Origin: Mycolicibacterium baixiangningiae
Lineage (GTDB): Bacteria > Actinomycetota > Actinomycetes > Mycobacteriales > Mycobacteriaceae
DNA: 64,000 bases
Assembly (NCBI RefSeq): GCF_016313185.1
Contig: NZ_CP066218.1
Location: forward strand, 3,038,001 to 3,102,000
Reading direction: 5' to 3'
Both the position numbers and the translations under genes were made by a program. Positions 1 through 8,616 of this stretch are shown here, in pieces; positions within the stretch are counted from its first letter, which is position 1, and every line of letters starts with the position of its first letter. The notes under the pieces are model-generated. The model worked only from the letters and a program-made list of their open reading frames with translations. It made no database searches and was not told the DNA's origin.

Positions 1-296
1 AACCGCGATTGGCCGCCGCCGTGCCGTTCTACGGTCCGACACCGGACAACCCGGACTTCTCGAATTCGAGAAACGTTGCTGTGCTGGGGATCTACGCGGC
101 CCAAGATCAGCGCGTGAATGCCAGCGAGCCGGTCGCCCGCGCGGCGTTGGAAAAGGCCGGGATGGTCTTCGAGCTCGTCACCGAACCCGATGCCAACCAC
201 GCCTTTTTCAACGACACCGGTGAGCGGTACAACGCCACCGCTGCTGCCGACGCGTGGAAGCGCGTGCAGGAGTGGTTCGCCCGCCACGTCGACTAG
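1..296 (+). CDS. Dienelactone hydrolase family protein, C-terminal part only
   Basis: The frame is open from the window edge (first whole codon at position 3) to TAG at 294-296, giving about 97 residues of the C-terminus. The segment GIYAAQDQRV followed by PDANHAFFND matches the acid/His end of the dienelactone hydrolase fold, where the His of the Ser/Cys-Asp-His triad sits in an NHxF context; the nucleophile lies upstream of the window. Such cytosolic hydrolases cut lactones or esters; the substrate cannot be told. It converges on the HNH gene with a hairpin covering both stop codons. Confidence 0.75.
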   Translation, partial: PRLAAAVPFYGPTPDNPDFSNSRNVAVLGIYAAQDQRVNASEPVARAALEKAGMVFELVTEPDANHAFFNDTGERYNATAAADAWKRVQEWFARHVD

Positions 297-322
297 TTGT
301 GATGTCCAGGGACAACTAGTCG
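290..322. terminator. Bidirectional hairpin between convergent genes
   Basis: CGACTAGTTGT (290-300) and its exact reverse complement ACAACTAGTCG (312-322) enclose an 11-nt loop. The stem contains the stop codons of both flanking convergent genes (TAG at 294-296 on plus, TAG at 318-316 on minus). There is no U-tract, as is common for mycobacterial terminators. It probably ends transcription from both sides. Confidence 0.7.
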
Positions 323-1668
323 GGTTCGTCATTCTCGCCGTCCGGGTCTTTGTGGTCGGTGAGGTAGCGGTGGGGGTGGAAGTAGTTGTTGACTCGGGGT
401 TGGCCGGTGTCGAGGTGTTTGGGTGGGATCCAGTGGGTGCGTCCGTTGCCGGGGCGTTCGGTGGTGTATCCGGTTTTCTCGACCATGAGGTTGCCGGGTT
501 GGCAGGCCAGGGTGAGGTCGGGGATGTCGGTGCGCCCGCCTTTGGAGTGGTCGTGGGTGTGGTGGGCTTCGGTCCAGTAGAACGGCACGGTGCAGTCGGG
601 GTGGGTGCATCCGCGATCCCGTGCGAACAGGGCCAATCTCTGGGCGGTGGTGGCGTTGCGGCGGGCGCGGCCGAGGTAGAGGATTTCTTCGGTGTGGTCG
701 TCGAACACCGCCAGGTAGTGCCGGGAGCGTGCGGCCATCCGGATGAGGTCGCGGATGGGGAGTTTGTTGCCGCCGCCGGTGTCGGCCCACCCCGCGGCAC
801 GTTCGAGTTCGTTGACGGTGGTGGTGGCGACGATGGTGGCGGGTACCCCGGCGATCTGGCCGAGGGTCCCGGATTCCACGGTGTCACGCAGGACCCGTTT
901 CAGCGCGTCGTGGTGGCGTTGTTCGGGGGTGCGGTCATCGCGTCCGGTGTGGGTGTCGTCGTGGGGCAGGTTGGCCCCGGGGGCGGCGTGTTTGGCGGCG
1001 GCCACATCCCAGAGGGCGCGGGTTTCGGCGTCGATGTAGCCCTCGACGCGGCTCATCCCATCGGCTTGTTGGCGACCGATTTTGAGGCTGCGGCGGCGCT
1101 GCTGGGTTCGGTGGTCGGGTTCGGTGCCGTCCTGGTCGATGAAGTCCAGCAGGGCTTTGGCGGCCTTCTTGAACTGGTCGGGTCGCAACTCCTTCGCGTG
1201 GCGGACCAGGGTGTGTTCGTAGTCGTCGCGGCGGGCGAAGGATACCCAGACGGGGAGTTTCTTGACGAACTCCTGGATGACGCGCACATGGGCTTGCCCG
1301 ATCGTCCCGCGGGCTACCGCAGCGGCCGTGCACGCGAGTTCGGTGCCCACTCGTTCCCCGGTCAGGGTGTAGCGCGGTCCGAGTTGGCGGGCGTCGGTGA
1401 GCCGTTCACCGGCGTCTTTCTCCGAGATCCGTAACCGGTCGGCGAGCAGCTTCTTCATCGACGTCGCACCCAGGTCGTGGGGGTTGGCTTCCTCGACCAG
1501 CCGCGCGGTCAACCGGTGCTCCACACTGGGCACCGCCCACACGGTCTGCTTGATCCGATCCAACTCCGCCACCATCTGGGGGCAGGACAGGTCACTGATG
1601 GAAGCAGTCTGCATATCACCGACGGCCGCCAGAAGGCGATCCACCGCTTCGCTGAACTCCCCATCCAT
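316..1668 (-). CDS. DUF222/HNH endonuclease domain protein (13E12 repeat family), SOS-controlled
   Basis: 450 residues. The N-terminal two thirds are the DUF222 region typical of mycobacterial 13E12 proteins; the C-terminal part carries an HNH-type site with paired Cys (RGCTHPDC), the EAHHTHDH core and a following C-x-x-G-N. These proteins are presumed DNA nucleases of unknown role. A longer frame runs to 1698, but the in-frame ATG at 1668 is preferred because a perfect LexA box and a -10-like TAGTGT lie directly upstream, placing the likely transcript start at or one base before the ATG (leaderless). Confident on family, not on biochemical activity. Confidence 0.85.
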   Translation of the reverse strand: MDGEFSEAVDRLLAAVGDMQTASISDLSCPQMVAELDRIKQTVWAVPSVEHRLTARLVEEANPHDLGATSMKKLLADRLRISEKDAGERLTDARQLGPRYTLTGERVGTELACTAAAVARGTIGQAHVRVIQEFVKKLPVWVSFARRDDYEHTLVRHAKELRPDQFKKAAKALLDFIDQDGTEPDHRTQQRRRSLKIGRQQADGMSRVEGYIDAETRALWDVAAAKHAAPGANLPHDDTHTGRDDRTPEQRHHDALKRVLRDTVESGTLGQIAGVPATIVATTTVNELERAAGWADTGGGNKLPIRDLIRMAARSRHYLAVFDDHTEEILYLGRARRNATTAQRLALFARDRGCTHPDCTVPFYWTEAHHTHDHSKGGRTDIPDLTLACQPGNLMVEKTGYTTERPGNGRTHWIPPKHLDTGQPRVNNYFHPHRYLTDHKDPDGENDEPD

Positions 1669-1671
1669 ACA

Positions 1672-1687
1672 TCGAACACTAGTTCGA
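1672..1687 (-). promoter_or_regulatory. LexA (SOS) box
   Basis: TCGAAC-ACTA-GTTCGA is an exact match to the mycobacterial/Gram-positive SOS consensus TCGAAC-N4-GTTCGA. It lies 3 bp upstream of the HNH gene start and contains a -10-like TAGTGT (minus strand, 1681-1676), so LexA bound here would cover the promoter core. DNA damage should therefore induce the HNH gene. Confidence 0.85.
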
Positions 1688-1798
1688 ACCACCGACAAAT
1701 CGAGCCGCTAGCCCGGCGACGGGGGAGTTCACGACCCGTTCAGGTGTCGGACGGCGCGTGGCCGCGGGGCGCACAGACGGAGCAGGTCTGATCGTGGG

Positions 1799-2905
1799 AT
1801 GCGGGTGGTGCAGGTGGCGAACTTCTACGGCCCACGCTCAGGTGGGTTGCGCACCGCGGTCGACCGACTGGGCGCAGAATACTGCGCGGCCGGACACGAG
1901 GTGTTCCTCGTCGTCCCCGGTTCCCACCCCGAACATCAGCAGTTGCCCACCGGCGTCATGCGGATCACGCTGCCCGCCCGGCTGATTCCCTTCACCGGCG
2001 GCTACCGCGCGGTGCTGCCGGGTCCGGTGACGGCGCTCCTGCGGGACCTCGCTCCTGACGCGATCGAGGTCTCCGACCGGCTGACGCTGCGCACGCTCGG
2101 CGGCTGGGGCCGCAGGCAAGGTGTCTCGACGGTCATGATCTCCCACGAGCGGCTCGACCGCCTCATCGGCCAGGTGCTTCCGGGCCGGACTGCCCGCGCG
2201 CTCGCCGACGTCGCCAACCGCCGCACCGCGGGCAACTACGACACCGTCGTCTGCACGACGGCCTTCGCGCGCACGGAGTTCGAGCGGATCGACGCCACGA
2301 ACGTCGTCACCGTCCCGCTCGGCGTGGACCTCGACCAGTTCCATCCCCGCCGGCGCTCCTCCCAGCTACGGCAAAGGTGGGCCGCGTCCGAGCAGATACT
2401 GCTCGTGCACTGTGGCCGGCTGTCCGTGGAGAAGCACGCGCACCGGAGCATCGACACCGTTGCGGCGTTGCGCAATTCGGGTGTCGACGCGCGGTTGGTC
2501 GTGGTGGGCGAAGGGCCGCTGCGTCAGCGCCTGGAACGCCAGGCCGCGGCCCTGCCCGTCGATTTCACCGGCTACATCGGGTGCCGGGACACCGTGGCGG
2601 GCATCCTCGCCTCCGCCGACGTGGCGTTGGCACCCGGGCCGCACGAGACCTTCGGCCTCGCCGCGCTCGAAGCCCTGGCATGCGGCACACCCGCGGTCGT
2701 ATCCCGTACCTCCGCGCTCGCGGAGATCCTCACCGCCGACAGCGGGGCGGCCGCCGACAACGATCCCCAGGCGATCGCGCACGCTGTCAGCGCCGTCATC
2801 CGGATTCCGGAACGTCTGCGCCGCAGAAATGCCCGTCGCCGCGCCGCACACTTCACCTGGCCGCGCGCCGCCGCGGGCATGCTCGCCGCGCTCGCGGCCG
2901 GGTAG
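1799..2905 (+). CDS. Glycosyltransferase family 4 (GT-B)
   Basis: 368 residues with two Rossmann-like halves. The N-terminus (MRVVQVANFYGP...SGGLRTAVDRL) holds the glycine-rich acceptor-side loop; the C-terminal donor domain begins near ILLVHCGRLSVEKH and has the GT4 EX7E motif, E283 and E291, in PHETFGLAALEALACGTP. Enzymes of this type move a sugar from a nucleotide- or polyprenyl-sugar to lipids or glycans at the inner face of the membrane. No signal peptide or membrane segment is present. It stands alone, so acceptor and sugar cannot be inferred. It does not look like MshA or PimB from memory of those sequences. Confidence 0.85.
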   Translation: MRVVQVANFYGPRSGGLRTAVDRLGAEYCAAGHEVFLVVPGSHPEHQQLPTGVMRITLPARLIPFTGGYRAVLPGPVTALLRDLAPDAIEVSDRLTLRTLGGWGRRQGVSTVMISHERLDRLIGQVLPGRTARALADVANRRTAGNYDTVVCTTAFARTEFERIDATNVVTVPLGVDLDQFHPRRRSSQLRQRWAASEQILLVHCGRLSVEKHAHRSIDTVAALRNSGVDARLVVVGEGPLRQRLERQAAALPVDFTGYIGCRDTVAGILASADVALAPGPHETFGLAALEALACGTPAVVSRTSALAEILTADSGAAADNDPQAIAHAVSAVIRIPERLRRRNARRRAAHFTWPRAAAGMLAALAAG

Positions 2906-2924
2906 CCGGTAGTACTTCTCGACC

Positions 2925-2949
2925 GTTTAACGCGTGGTGCGGGCGGGCA
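2925..2949 (+). promoter_or_regulatory. Possible SigF-type promoter
   Basis: GTTT (2925-2928), 16 nt, then GGGCA (2945-2949) resembles the mycobacterial SigF pattern GGTTT-N15-17-GGGTA with one mismatch in each element. It sits about 60 bp upstream of the membrane/coiled-coil gene. Weak on its own; noted because two exact SigF-type promoters occur elsewhere in the window. Confidence 0.3.
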
Positions 2950-3007
2950 CTCGCAATCAGCGGGACAGTCAATAGCTGACCATGCCCGACCTACCGAAGG
3001 AGCCGAC

Positions 3008-3556
3008 GTGGACAACAACACCGTTGTCTGGATTGTCGTCGCAGTGGTAGTTGCACTGCTCATCATCGCCGCGCTGGCGATGCTTGCCCGCAAACGGCGC
3101 AACGAACATCGCCACCTGGAAGCCCAGCAGATTCGCGAGGAAGTCCAGGAGCACCATCAGCGCGTCGAAAAGCGAGACCTCGTCGCCCAGCAGACCGAGG
3201 CCAAGGCCAGGGCCGCGGAGGCGGAGGCGGATGCCAAGGCCGCCGAAGCCGCCCGGCTCCGCGGTGTCGCCTCCACCCACCGCGACGCCGTCACCACCTC
3301 GCGACAGGAACTCGACGAGCGTCGCAAGTTCGCCGACGATCTCGATCCGCACACGACGAACGCCGAGGACATGCAGCCCGATGCCATGGGCGCAGGCAAG
3401 CACGAGGAGCCTTACGGTGGCCGCCACGAGGCCGCTCAGGGCCAGAACGTCCAGGGGCAGGCAGTTCATGGCCAGAATGTCCAGGGACAGAACATCCAGG
3501 GCCAGAACGTCACCGACGAGCGCGGTAACCCTGTGCCCGATCCCCGCACCCGATGA
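3008..3556 (+). CDS. Membrane-anchored coiled-coil protein with Gln/Asn-Gly repeats
   Basis: 182 residues, GTG start with GGAG seven bases upstream. Residues 6-27 form one hydrophobic helix (VVWIVVAVVVALLIIAALAML) followed by a basic stop (RKRR). Residues about 35-85 are charged and Ala/Glu/Arg-rich, fitting a coiled coil (VQEHHQRVEKRDLVAQQTEA). Near the C-terminus the unit GQNVQGQ is repeated about five times (GQNVQGQAVHGQNVQGQNIQ). N-out/C-in topology is likely from the basic flank. Its stop overlaps the next gene in an ATGA, so the two are probably co-translated. No known function. Confidence 0.75.
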   Translation: MDNNTVVWIVVAVVVALLIIAALAMLARKRRNEHRHLEAQQIREEVQEHHQRVEKRDLVAQQTEAKARAAEAEADAKAAEAARLRGVASTHRDAVTTSRQELDERRKFADDLDPHTTNAEDMQPDAMGAGKHEEPYGGRHEAAQGQNVQGQAVHGQNVQGQNIQGQNVTDERGNPVPDPRTR

Positions 3557-4257
3557 ACGACCCGCACAGCACGGCCGGTTCCGCACCGGCCGTGCTGTTC
3601 GATATCGACGGCACCCTGGTCGATTCGAACTACCTGCACGTCCATGCCTGGCATCGCTCGTTCACCGACGAGGGGTTGACCGTCGAATCGTGGCGGGTGC
3701 ACCGGTGCATCGGGATGGACGGCTCCACGCTGCTGGATTCCCTGGTGCCCGATGCCGACGACGATGTGCGCGAGCGCCTCAAAGAGGGCCACTCGCGGTA
3801 CTACTTGGAGGACAAGGCACTGCTGCGGCTGCTGCCGGGTGCCCGCGCACTGCTCGAACGGGTGCAGGAACTCGGTCTGCAGGTCGTGCTGGCCACCTCC
3901 GCCCCCGAAGACGAGTTGGCCGTGCTGCGCGAGGTGCTCGACAGCGAGGACATCTACTCCGCGATGACGTCGGGCGAAGACGTCGACACCGCCAAACCCC
4001 GGCCGGACATCGTCAACATCGCGCTGGAACGAGCCGGAGTGGTGGACACCGGCCGAGCGGTGTTCGTCGGCGACGCGGTTTGGGACATCGAGGCCTGCGA
4101 ACGTGCCGGGGTGACCTCGATCGGTGTCCTCAGCGGTGGGGTGTCGCGAGGTGAACTCACCGAAGCCGGTGCGAGCGCGGTCTTCGAGAACGCCGAAGAC
4201 CTGCGCACGCACCTCGACGACAGCCCTGTCGCCACACTCCTGAAACAGGCGCGCTGA
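3553..4257 (+). CDS. HAD superfamily hydrolase (beta-phosphoglucomutase/phosphatase type)
   Basis: 234 residues. Motif I is FDIDGTLVD with nucleophile D17 and general acid D19; a helical cap follows (residues about 30-95, WHRSFTDEG...); motif II is ATSAPED, motif III the Lys in TAKPRPD, and motif IV VGDAVWDIEACERAG. This order is that of class IA HAD phosphatases. It likely acts on a small phosphorylated metabolite in the cytosol. The ATG overlaps the upstream stop by four bases, indicating translational coupling with the coiled-coil membrane protein, though no functional link is known. Confidence 0.88.
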   Translation: MNDPHSTAGSAPAVLFDIDGTLVDSNYLHVHAWHRSFTDEGLTVESWRVHRCIGMDGSTLLDSLVPDADDDVRERLKEGHSRYYLEDKALLRLLPGARALLERVQELGLQVVLATSAPEDELAVLREVLDSEDIYSAMTSGEDVDTAKPRPDIVNIALERAGVVDTGRAVFVGDAVWDIEACERAGVTSIGVLSGGVSRGELTEAGASAVFENAEDLRTHLDDSPVATLLKQAR

Positions 4258-4279
4258 GCACACGGTCGGACAAAACGGG

Positions 4280-4924
4280 TCAGGTCGTCAGCAGCTGACC
4301 CACCAGCGCGTCCCCGAGCCACCGCGCGTAACGGGTCGTCGACCACCCGCGCTGTCGCACCAGGACGTCGAACGGGTGCGGATCGGTGGCCAGGAAGATC
4401 AGGTCCACCGCCTCACCGTGCGCCTTTCGCCCGGTGAGTAGACCCAGTGCGCGTAATCGCCGCGCGATCGCACGGGCATCGGTCAACCGCTGTTCTCGCA
4501 CGACGGTCAGGAGCGTCTGCGCCTCGGGCTCGGCGCCCGCAGCCACGTCGAGCGCGCGGAACAAGTCGGCGACCCGCTTGTTTACCCCCACCATCACCTG
4601 TGCGCAGCCGTGCAGCACTTCCGCGGGGTCCCCGGCGCCCAGCGCGCGCCGCATCTCGTCGCGATCCGACACCTGCACGTCGGCGTCGTCCCCTGCCACC
4701 GCCCAGTCCACGGCGAGTTTGAGCAGTTCGATCTTGCCGCCCACCGCTGTGAACACCGTCTTGCGGCTCACCCCGGCCGCCTCGGCGACCGCGTCGATCG
4801 TGGTGGCCACGTACCCGTTTTCGACGAACAGCCGGGTGGCCGCGGCAATGACACTGCGCCGGGTCTCCTGTGCCTGCGCAGCGCGCAGACTCGACCGGTA
4901 CTGCCTCTTGACTTCCTCAGCCAT
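4280..4924 (-). CDS. TetR family transcriptional regulator
   Basis: 214 residues. The N-terminal TetR helix-turn-helix spans roughly residues 20-68 (RRSVIAAATRLFVENGY then TIDAVAEAAGVSRKTVFTAVG). The C-terminal ligand domain is unlike any I recognise. It is transcribed away from the FAD oxidoreductase across a 56-bp gap, the usual arrangement in which a TetR repressor controls itself and its neighbour. The gap contains TACACT, which can serve as a -10 for either direction, but no clear long palindrome. Confidence 0.88.
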   Translation of the reverse strand: MAEEVKRQYRSSLRAAQAQETRRSVIAAATRLFVENGYVATTIDAVAEAAGVSRKTVFTAVGGKIELLKLAVDWAVAGDDADVQVSDRDEMRRALGAGDPAEVLHGCAQVMVGVNKRVADLFRALDVAAGAEPEAQTLLTVVREQRLTDARAIARRLRALGLLTGRKAHGEAVDLIFLATDPHPFDVLVRQRGWSTTRYARWLGDALVGQLLTT

Positions 4925-4980
4925 ATCGGGGCACTCTCGAAGTATTCATTACACTAGAAGTTACCTCAAAGGAGGTCGGC

Positions 4981-6330
4981 ATGCACGCGGTCGTCGTCGG
5001 CGCGGGACCGACCGGACTGTTCTGTGCCATCGCGCTGGCCCGCCGCGGGCACACGGTGACCGTCGTGGATCGCGACCCCGGGCCACCGCGGTCCGGGCCG
5101 TGGCGGCGCAGGGGAGTGATGCAGTTCGAGCACGCACACACCTTCCGCGCGCCGGTCGTCGACGCATTGCGCTCGGAGATTCCCGACGTCCTCGACGCAC
5201 TGACGGTGGCGGGCGCGCAGATCGCCGTCGACCCGTCCGGCGTCGCGGCCGCGCTGCTGTGCCGGCGGTCGACCTTCGAACGCGTCCTGCACGGTGTCGC
5301 CGCAGCGCAACCGGGGATCACCCGTCACGTCGGGACGGTGGACCGACCGCATCGAGCGGGCGGCCGGGTGGGCGGTGTCGTGATCGGTGATGGTGTGGTC
5401 AGCGCCGACATGGTGATCGACGCCTCCGGCCGGGCCGCCAGATACCTGCGGACTCTGCGCCCCGAGGCGGACGGCGGCGACTGCGGCGCCGTGTACGCGA
5501 CACGCCAGTACCGGCTGCTCCCAGGGGCCCGACGAGGTCCCGAGAACTCACCGATCGGCTTGTCGCTGAGCATGTCTGGTTACGCAGCCATCGCCTTCGT
5601 GCACGACAACGGGACCTTCTCGGTGACGTTCACCCACGACGGCACCGATGTCCGATTGCGCCGGTTGCGGGAGGACGAGGTATTCGAGGCGGCCGTGCGC
5701 GCGATCCCGCAGCTGTCGGAGTGGATCGACCCACACCGGTCGCGGCCGCTGACTCCCGTCCTACCCGGGGGCCGGTTGTACAACAGCTATCGCGGGCAGA
5801 TCGGCCCCGACGGCACACCGTACCTGCCCGGCCTCATCTCGGTCGGCGACTCGGTGTGCACCACGACGCCGCTTGCCGGCCGCGGGGTGGCGCTGGCCTT
5901 CACGCAGTCCCGCGCACTGCTGCGCACACTCGACGATGAACCCGACATCGCCTCTGCCACCGGAGAGTTCGACGCGTGGTGCGAACGTCACGTGCGGCCG
6001 TGGTTCGACGACCACCGCCACGTCGACAGTGAGCGGGTCCGGCGCTGGGGCGGTGGTGAGGTGGACCTGACCCGTCGACTGCCGTCGGATCTGATCGTCG
6101 CCGCCGCTGATGCCGATCCCGGCCTGCGGCCTCTGGTCGAGCCCTACGCGACAATGTCGGCGTTGCCCGCCAGCCTCGCACCGGCCGAGCCGCGCGCACG
6201 GGAGATCTTCGCCTCAGGCTGGCGCCCGGCCGTGCCGCCGGGTCCCACCCGCGCCGGTCTCGCCCACATCTGCGCCGGCTACGCGCCCGCCGCTATCGGG
6301 GCGGCGTCCAGGTCACCGGCAGTCGCTTGA
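4981..6330 (+). CDS. FAD-dependent oxidoreductase/monooxygenase
   Basis: 449 residues. The dinucleotide fold is at the very N-terminus (VVVGAGPTGLFCAIALARRG, GxGxxG at residues 7-12) with an acidic end of strand 2 (VVDRD). The second FAD motif is near residue 285 (SVGDSVCTTTPLAGRGVALAF), as in p-hydroxybenzoate hydroxylase-like or halogenase-like flavoproteins. A perfect AAAGGAGGT Shine-Dalgarno sits 7 bp before the ATG, predicting strong translation once derepressed by the divergent TetR. Substrate unknown. Its 3' end overlaps the convergent CYP124 gene by 38 bp. Confidence 0.85.
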   Translation: MHAVVVGAGPTGLFCAIALARRGHTVTVVDRDPGPPRSGPWRRRGVMQFEHAHTFRAPVVDALRSEIPDVLDALTVAGAQIAVDPSGVAAALLCRRSTFERVLHGVAAAQPGITRHVGTVDRPHRAGGRVGGVVIGDGVVSADMVIDASGRAARYLRTLRPEADGGDCGAVYATRQYRLLPGARRGPENSPIGLSLSMSGYAAIAFVHDNGTFSVTFTHDGTDVRLRRLREDEVFEAAVRAIPQLSEWIDPHRSRPLTPVLPGGRLYNSYRGQIGPDGTPYLPGLISVGDSVCTTTPLAGRGVALAFTQSRALLRTLDDEPDIASATGEFDAWCERHVRPWFDDHRHVDSERVRRWGGGEVDLTRRLPSDLIVAAADADPGLRPLVEPYATMSALPASLAPAEPRAREIFASGWRPAVPPGPTRAGLAHICAGYAPAAIGAASRSPAVA

Positions 6331-7576
6331 TTCCGTGAATGAACGCAGACTGCAAGCGGTCGGGTTCCACCGAGGCGGCGATGTCAGGGATCTGCCGGTG
6401 CAGTTCCTCGAACGCCACGGTGATCTCACGACGGGCCAGGTTAGCCCCGAGGCAGAAGTGCGCGCCACCGCCGCCGAACCCGACGTGCGGATTGGGATTC
6501 CGCCGCACGTCGAACGTCCAGGGGTCGTCGAATGTCGACTCGTCCCGGTTCGCGGAGCCGTACCACAGCGAGATCTTGTCGCCCGCAGCGAGTTTCACCC
6601 CGCCCAATTCGGCGTCGCGGGTCAGGGTGCGCCGCATGTAGCTCACCGGTGACGCCCACCGCACGATCTCCTCGACCGCCGTCGCCGCCAGCTCGTCGTA
6701 CGCGTCGAACCAGATCCGGCGTTGTTCGGGGTAGCGGCTCAGCGCCAGCAGCCCGTGGCTGATGGCGTTGCGGGTGGTCTCGTTACCGGCGACCACCAGC
6801 AGGATGAAGAACGACGCGACCTCGCTCGAGGTGAGCTGCTGCCCATCGACGTCGGCCTGCACGAGGCTGGTGGTGAGATCGTCTCCGGGATGTGCGCGCC
6901 GCTGGTCGGCCAGCGCGCTCGCATAGGCTCCGATCTCCATTGCGACATTGATGAATTCGTCGAAGTCGGTGGTCACGTCCGGGTCACCGAAACCCAGGAT
7001 GACGTTGGTCCAGTGGAAGACACGTTGATGGTCGCCCTCGGGGATTCCCATCATGTCGCAGATGATCTGCAACGGTAGGGGACCGGCGAAATCGGCGACG
7101 AGCTCACCGCTGCCGTCGGGGTGGCGGGCCACCATGTCGGCGACCAGTCGTCTCGCGCGTTCGCGCACGGAATCCTCGACGCGGGCAAGCACCCGCGGGG
7201 TGAAAGCGCTGCGGACGATGTTGCGGAGTCGGGTGTGCCGGGGGTCGTCCATCGCGATCATCGAGCCGAAGTACTCGTTCAGCTCGGGGGTCTGGTCCCC
7301 GATCGTGATACCCGAGGCGGAGCTGAAGATCTCCGGATGCCTACTGGCGTAGAACACGTCGTCATAACGGGTGACCGCCCAGTGGCCGCGGCCCACCGGC
7401 GTCCCCTCCTGCATGAACTCCGGGAAGGGGTGCACCGGAGCCTCGCGGCGCAGAGTGGTGAACGCGCCCTCACGGATGTCGTCGTCGAGCGCCCAGAACT
7501 CCCACGACCCCAGGTTGATGTCGGCCAGTGGCACATGAGGTGGCGCCGCTCCGTTGATCCGAGCCGCAATGCCCAC
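6293..7576 (-). CDS. cyp124: Cytochrome P450 of the CYP124 family (methyl-branched lipid omega-hydroxylase)
   Basis: 427 residues, GTG start. Heme-binding loop FGGGGAHFCLGANLARRE with Cys375; I-helix oxygen motif AGNETTRN; ExxR in VEEIVRWASPV. Long stretches (for example DIREGAFTTLRREAP, SMIAMDDPRHTRLR, IICDMMGIPEGDHQRVFHW) match M. tuberculosis CYP124A1 as I remember it. CYP124 hydroxylates the terminal methyl of methyl-branched lipids and cholest-4-en-3-one. It sits 10 bp downstream of a small unknown gene on the same strand. Redox partners are not nearby. Confidence 0.9.
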   Translation of the reverse strand: MGIAARINGAAPPHVPLADINLGSWEFWALDDDIREGAFTTLRREAPVHPFPEFMQEGTPVGRGHWAVTRYDDVFYASRHPEIFSSASGITIGDQTPELNEYFGSMIAMDDPRHTRLRNIVRSAFTPRVLARVEDSVRERARRLVADMVARHPDGSGELVADFAGPLPLQIICDMMGIPEGDHQRVFHWTNVILGFGDPDVTTDFDEFINVAMEIGAYASALADQRRAHPGDDLTTSLVQADVDGQQLTSSEVASFFILLVVAGNETTRNAISHGLLALSRYPEQRRIWFDAYDELAATAVEEIVRWASPVSYMRRTLTRDAELGGVKLAAGDKISLWYGSANRDESTFDDPWTFDVRRNPNPHVGFGGGGAHFCLGANLARREITVAFEELHRQIPDIAASVEPDRLQSAFIHGIKRLPVTWTPPR

Positions 7577-7586
7577 GGCGACGAGC

Positions 7587-8033
7587 CTAGCCCTCCGGCC
7601 GGCCCTCGTGCCCGCGCCGGCCCTTGGTGCGCCGGTCTTCTTTCATCCGCGCCTCGAAGACGTGCCGATGGCCCTGTTGCAGCTCGTTGCGGACCCGGCG
7701 TTCGTGCTCCCGGAACACCGACCAGTAGTTGTCGTCGAACTCCTCGACGATCTGGAAGGTCCACCGGCCGTAGAGCACATTGCGGCCCACCAGTTCCGCC
7801 CCCAACCGGTCGGCCACCTCGTCGTGGCCCGCCTCGCGCAGCTTGTCGCAGGCCTCGCCGAGGAGCAGGTCGGCCCGACCCATCAACTGGTGGAAGGAGT
7901 ACAGGTGACCGCGGGCGCGTTCAGCCCATTCCAGCGCCTCGGACACCGAGCCCACCGCCGCCACCGTGCCGTCGGAGATGTCATCCGGGAGCTGACGGTC
8001 GTCGTCGGCGGGTTTGTCCGGGGGCACACTCAC
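7587..8033 (-). CDS. Conserved hypothetical protein
   Basis: About 148 residues from a GTG at 8033 (another GTG at 8027 is possible); a longer frame to 8333 is low-quality sequence antisense-like to the upstream SRPBCC gene and was dropped. The protein is helical and charged, with ALEWAERARGHLYSFHQLMG and WTFQIVEEFDDNYW, and a strongly basic tail (KEDRRTKGRRGHEGR). No signal peptide or membrane segment. It lies between the SRPBCC gene and CYP124 on the same strand and may be in one operon. No family recognised. Confidence 0.6.
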   Translation of the reverse strand: MSVPPDKPADDDRQLPDDISDGTVAAVGSVSEALEWAERARGHLYSFHQLMGRADLLLGEACDKLREAGHDEVADRLGAELVGRNVLYGRWTFQIVEEFDDNYWSVFREHERRVRNELQQGHRHVFEARMKEDRRTKGRRGHEGRPEG

Positions 8034-8091
8034 CGGACTCAGATACCCGCCCCGATCGGGCAGAAACGCGATGGCAGAACACCTATCCGGG

Positions 8092-8550
8092 CTAGTTCTC
8101 GGCTTCCACCACGGCCCGAATGCGTTCCAGCGTCTTGCGCATGTCCCGGTTGTTCCGACGTCGGCGCAACTGGCCGCCGACGACCGCGAACAGCCGCATG
8201 ACCGCAGAGTCGTTGAACCGGAACGACTCGGTGACTTCGGTGCTCCCGTCGACCGGAGTGAAGCGGTAGTGCCAGTTGTTGACGGCGCGGTCACCCAGCA
8301 GCACCTCGAACCCGAACTCGCGGCCGGTCTCACAAGCGGTGACCCGGCAGGTGGTCCAGTAGACGGGACCGATCTCGTTGCGCCGGACGTGTCCGCGGAA
8401 CCGTGCCCCCACCGCGGGCCCGGCCGCGCCGTCGAGCCATTCGGCCTCCATCACCTCGGGGGAGAACCGGCCGGTGTTGCGCACGTCGGCGACCAGATTC
8501 CAGATCTGCTCCGCCGGAGCCTTCATCGTCACGCTGACCGAACCCTGCAT
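8092..8550 (-). CDS. SRPBCC (START-like) family protein
   Basis: 152 residues with the helix-grip pattern: an opening strand MQGSVSVTMKAPAEQIWNLVADV, a middle set of strands (VGARFRGHVRR...YWTTCRVTACETGREFGFEV), and a C-terminal amphipathic helix rich in Arg (GGQLRRRRNNRDMRKTLERI). SRPBCC proteins bind hydrophobic ligands, often lipids or polyketides; the cavity ligand is unknown. Same strand as the small unknown gene and CYP124, so a role in handling a P450 substrate is possible but is inference only. Confidence 0.8.
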   Translation of the reverse strand: MQGSVSVTMKAPAEQIWNLVADVRNTGRFSPEVMEAEWLDGAAGPAVGARFRGHVRRNEIGPVYWTTCRVTACETGREFGFEVLLGDRAVNNWHYRFTPVDGSTEVTESFRFNDSAVMRLFAVVGGQLRRRRNNRDMRKTLERIRAVVEAEN

Positions 8551-8616
8551 GCGGGCAGCCTGCCAGAACGCACCCGCCGCTGACCCCAGATCGGCGATCC
8601 CGTTAACTCGGCAAGT

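Noticed and set aside
58..69. Palindrome CTCGAATTCGAG
   Set aside because: Lies inside a coding region with normal codons and no spacing for a regulator; chance is likely.
118..1434. 438-codon frame antisense to the HNH gene
   Set aside because: Gly/Val-rich shadow of the HNH gene; the opposite strand has clear DUF222/HNH sequence and an SOS box.
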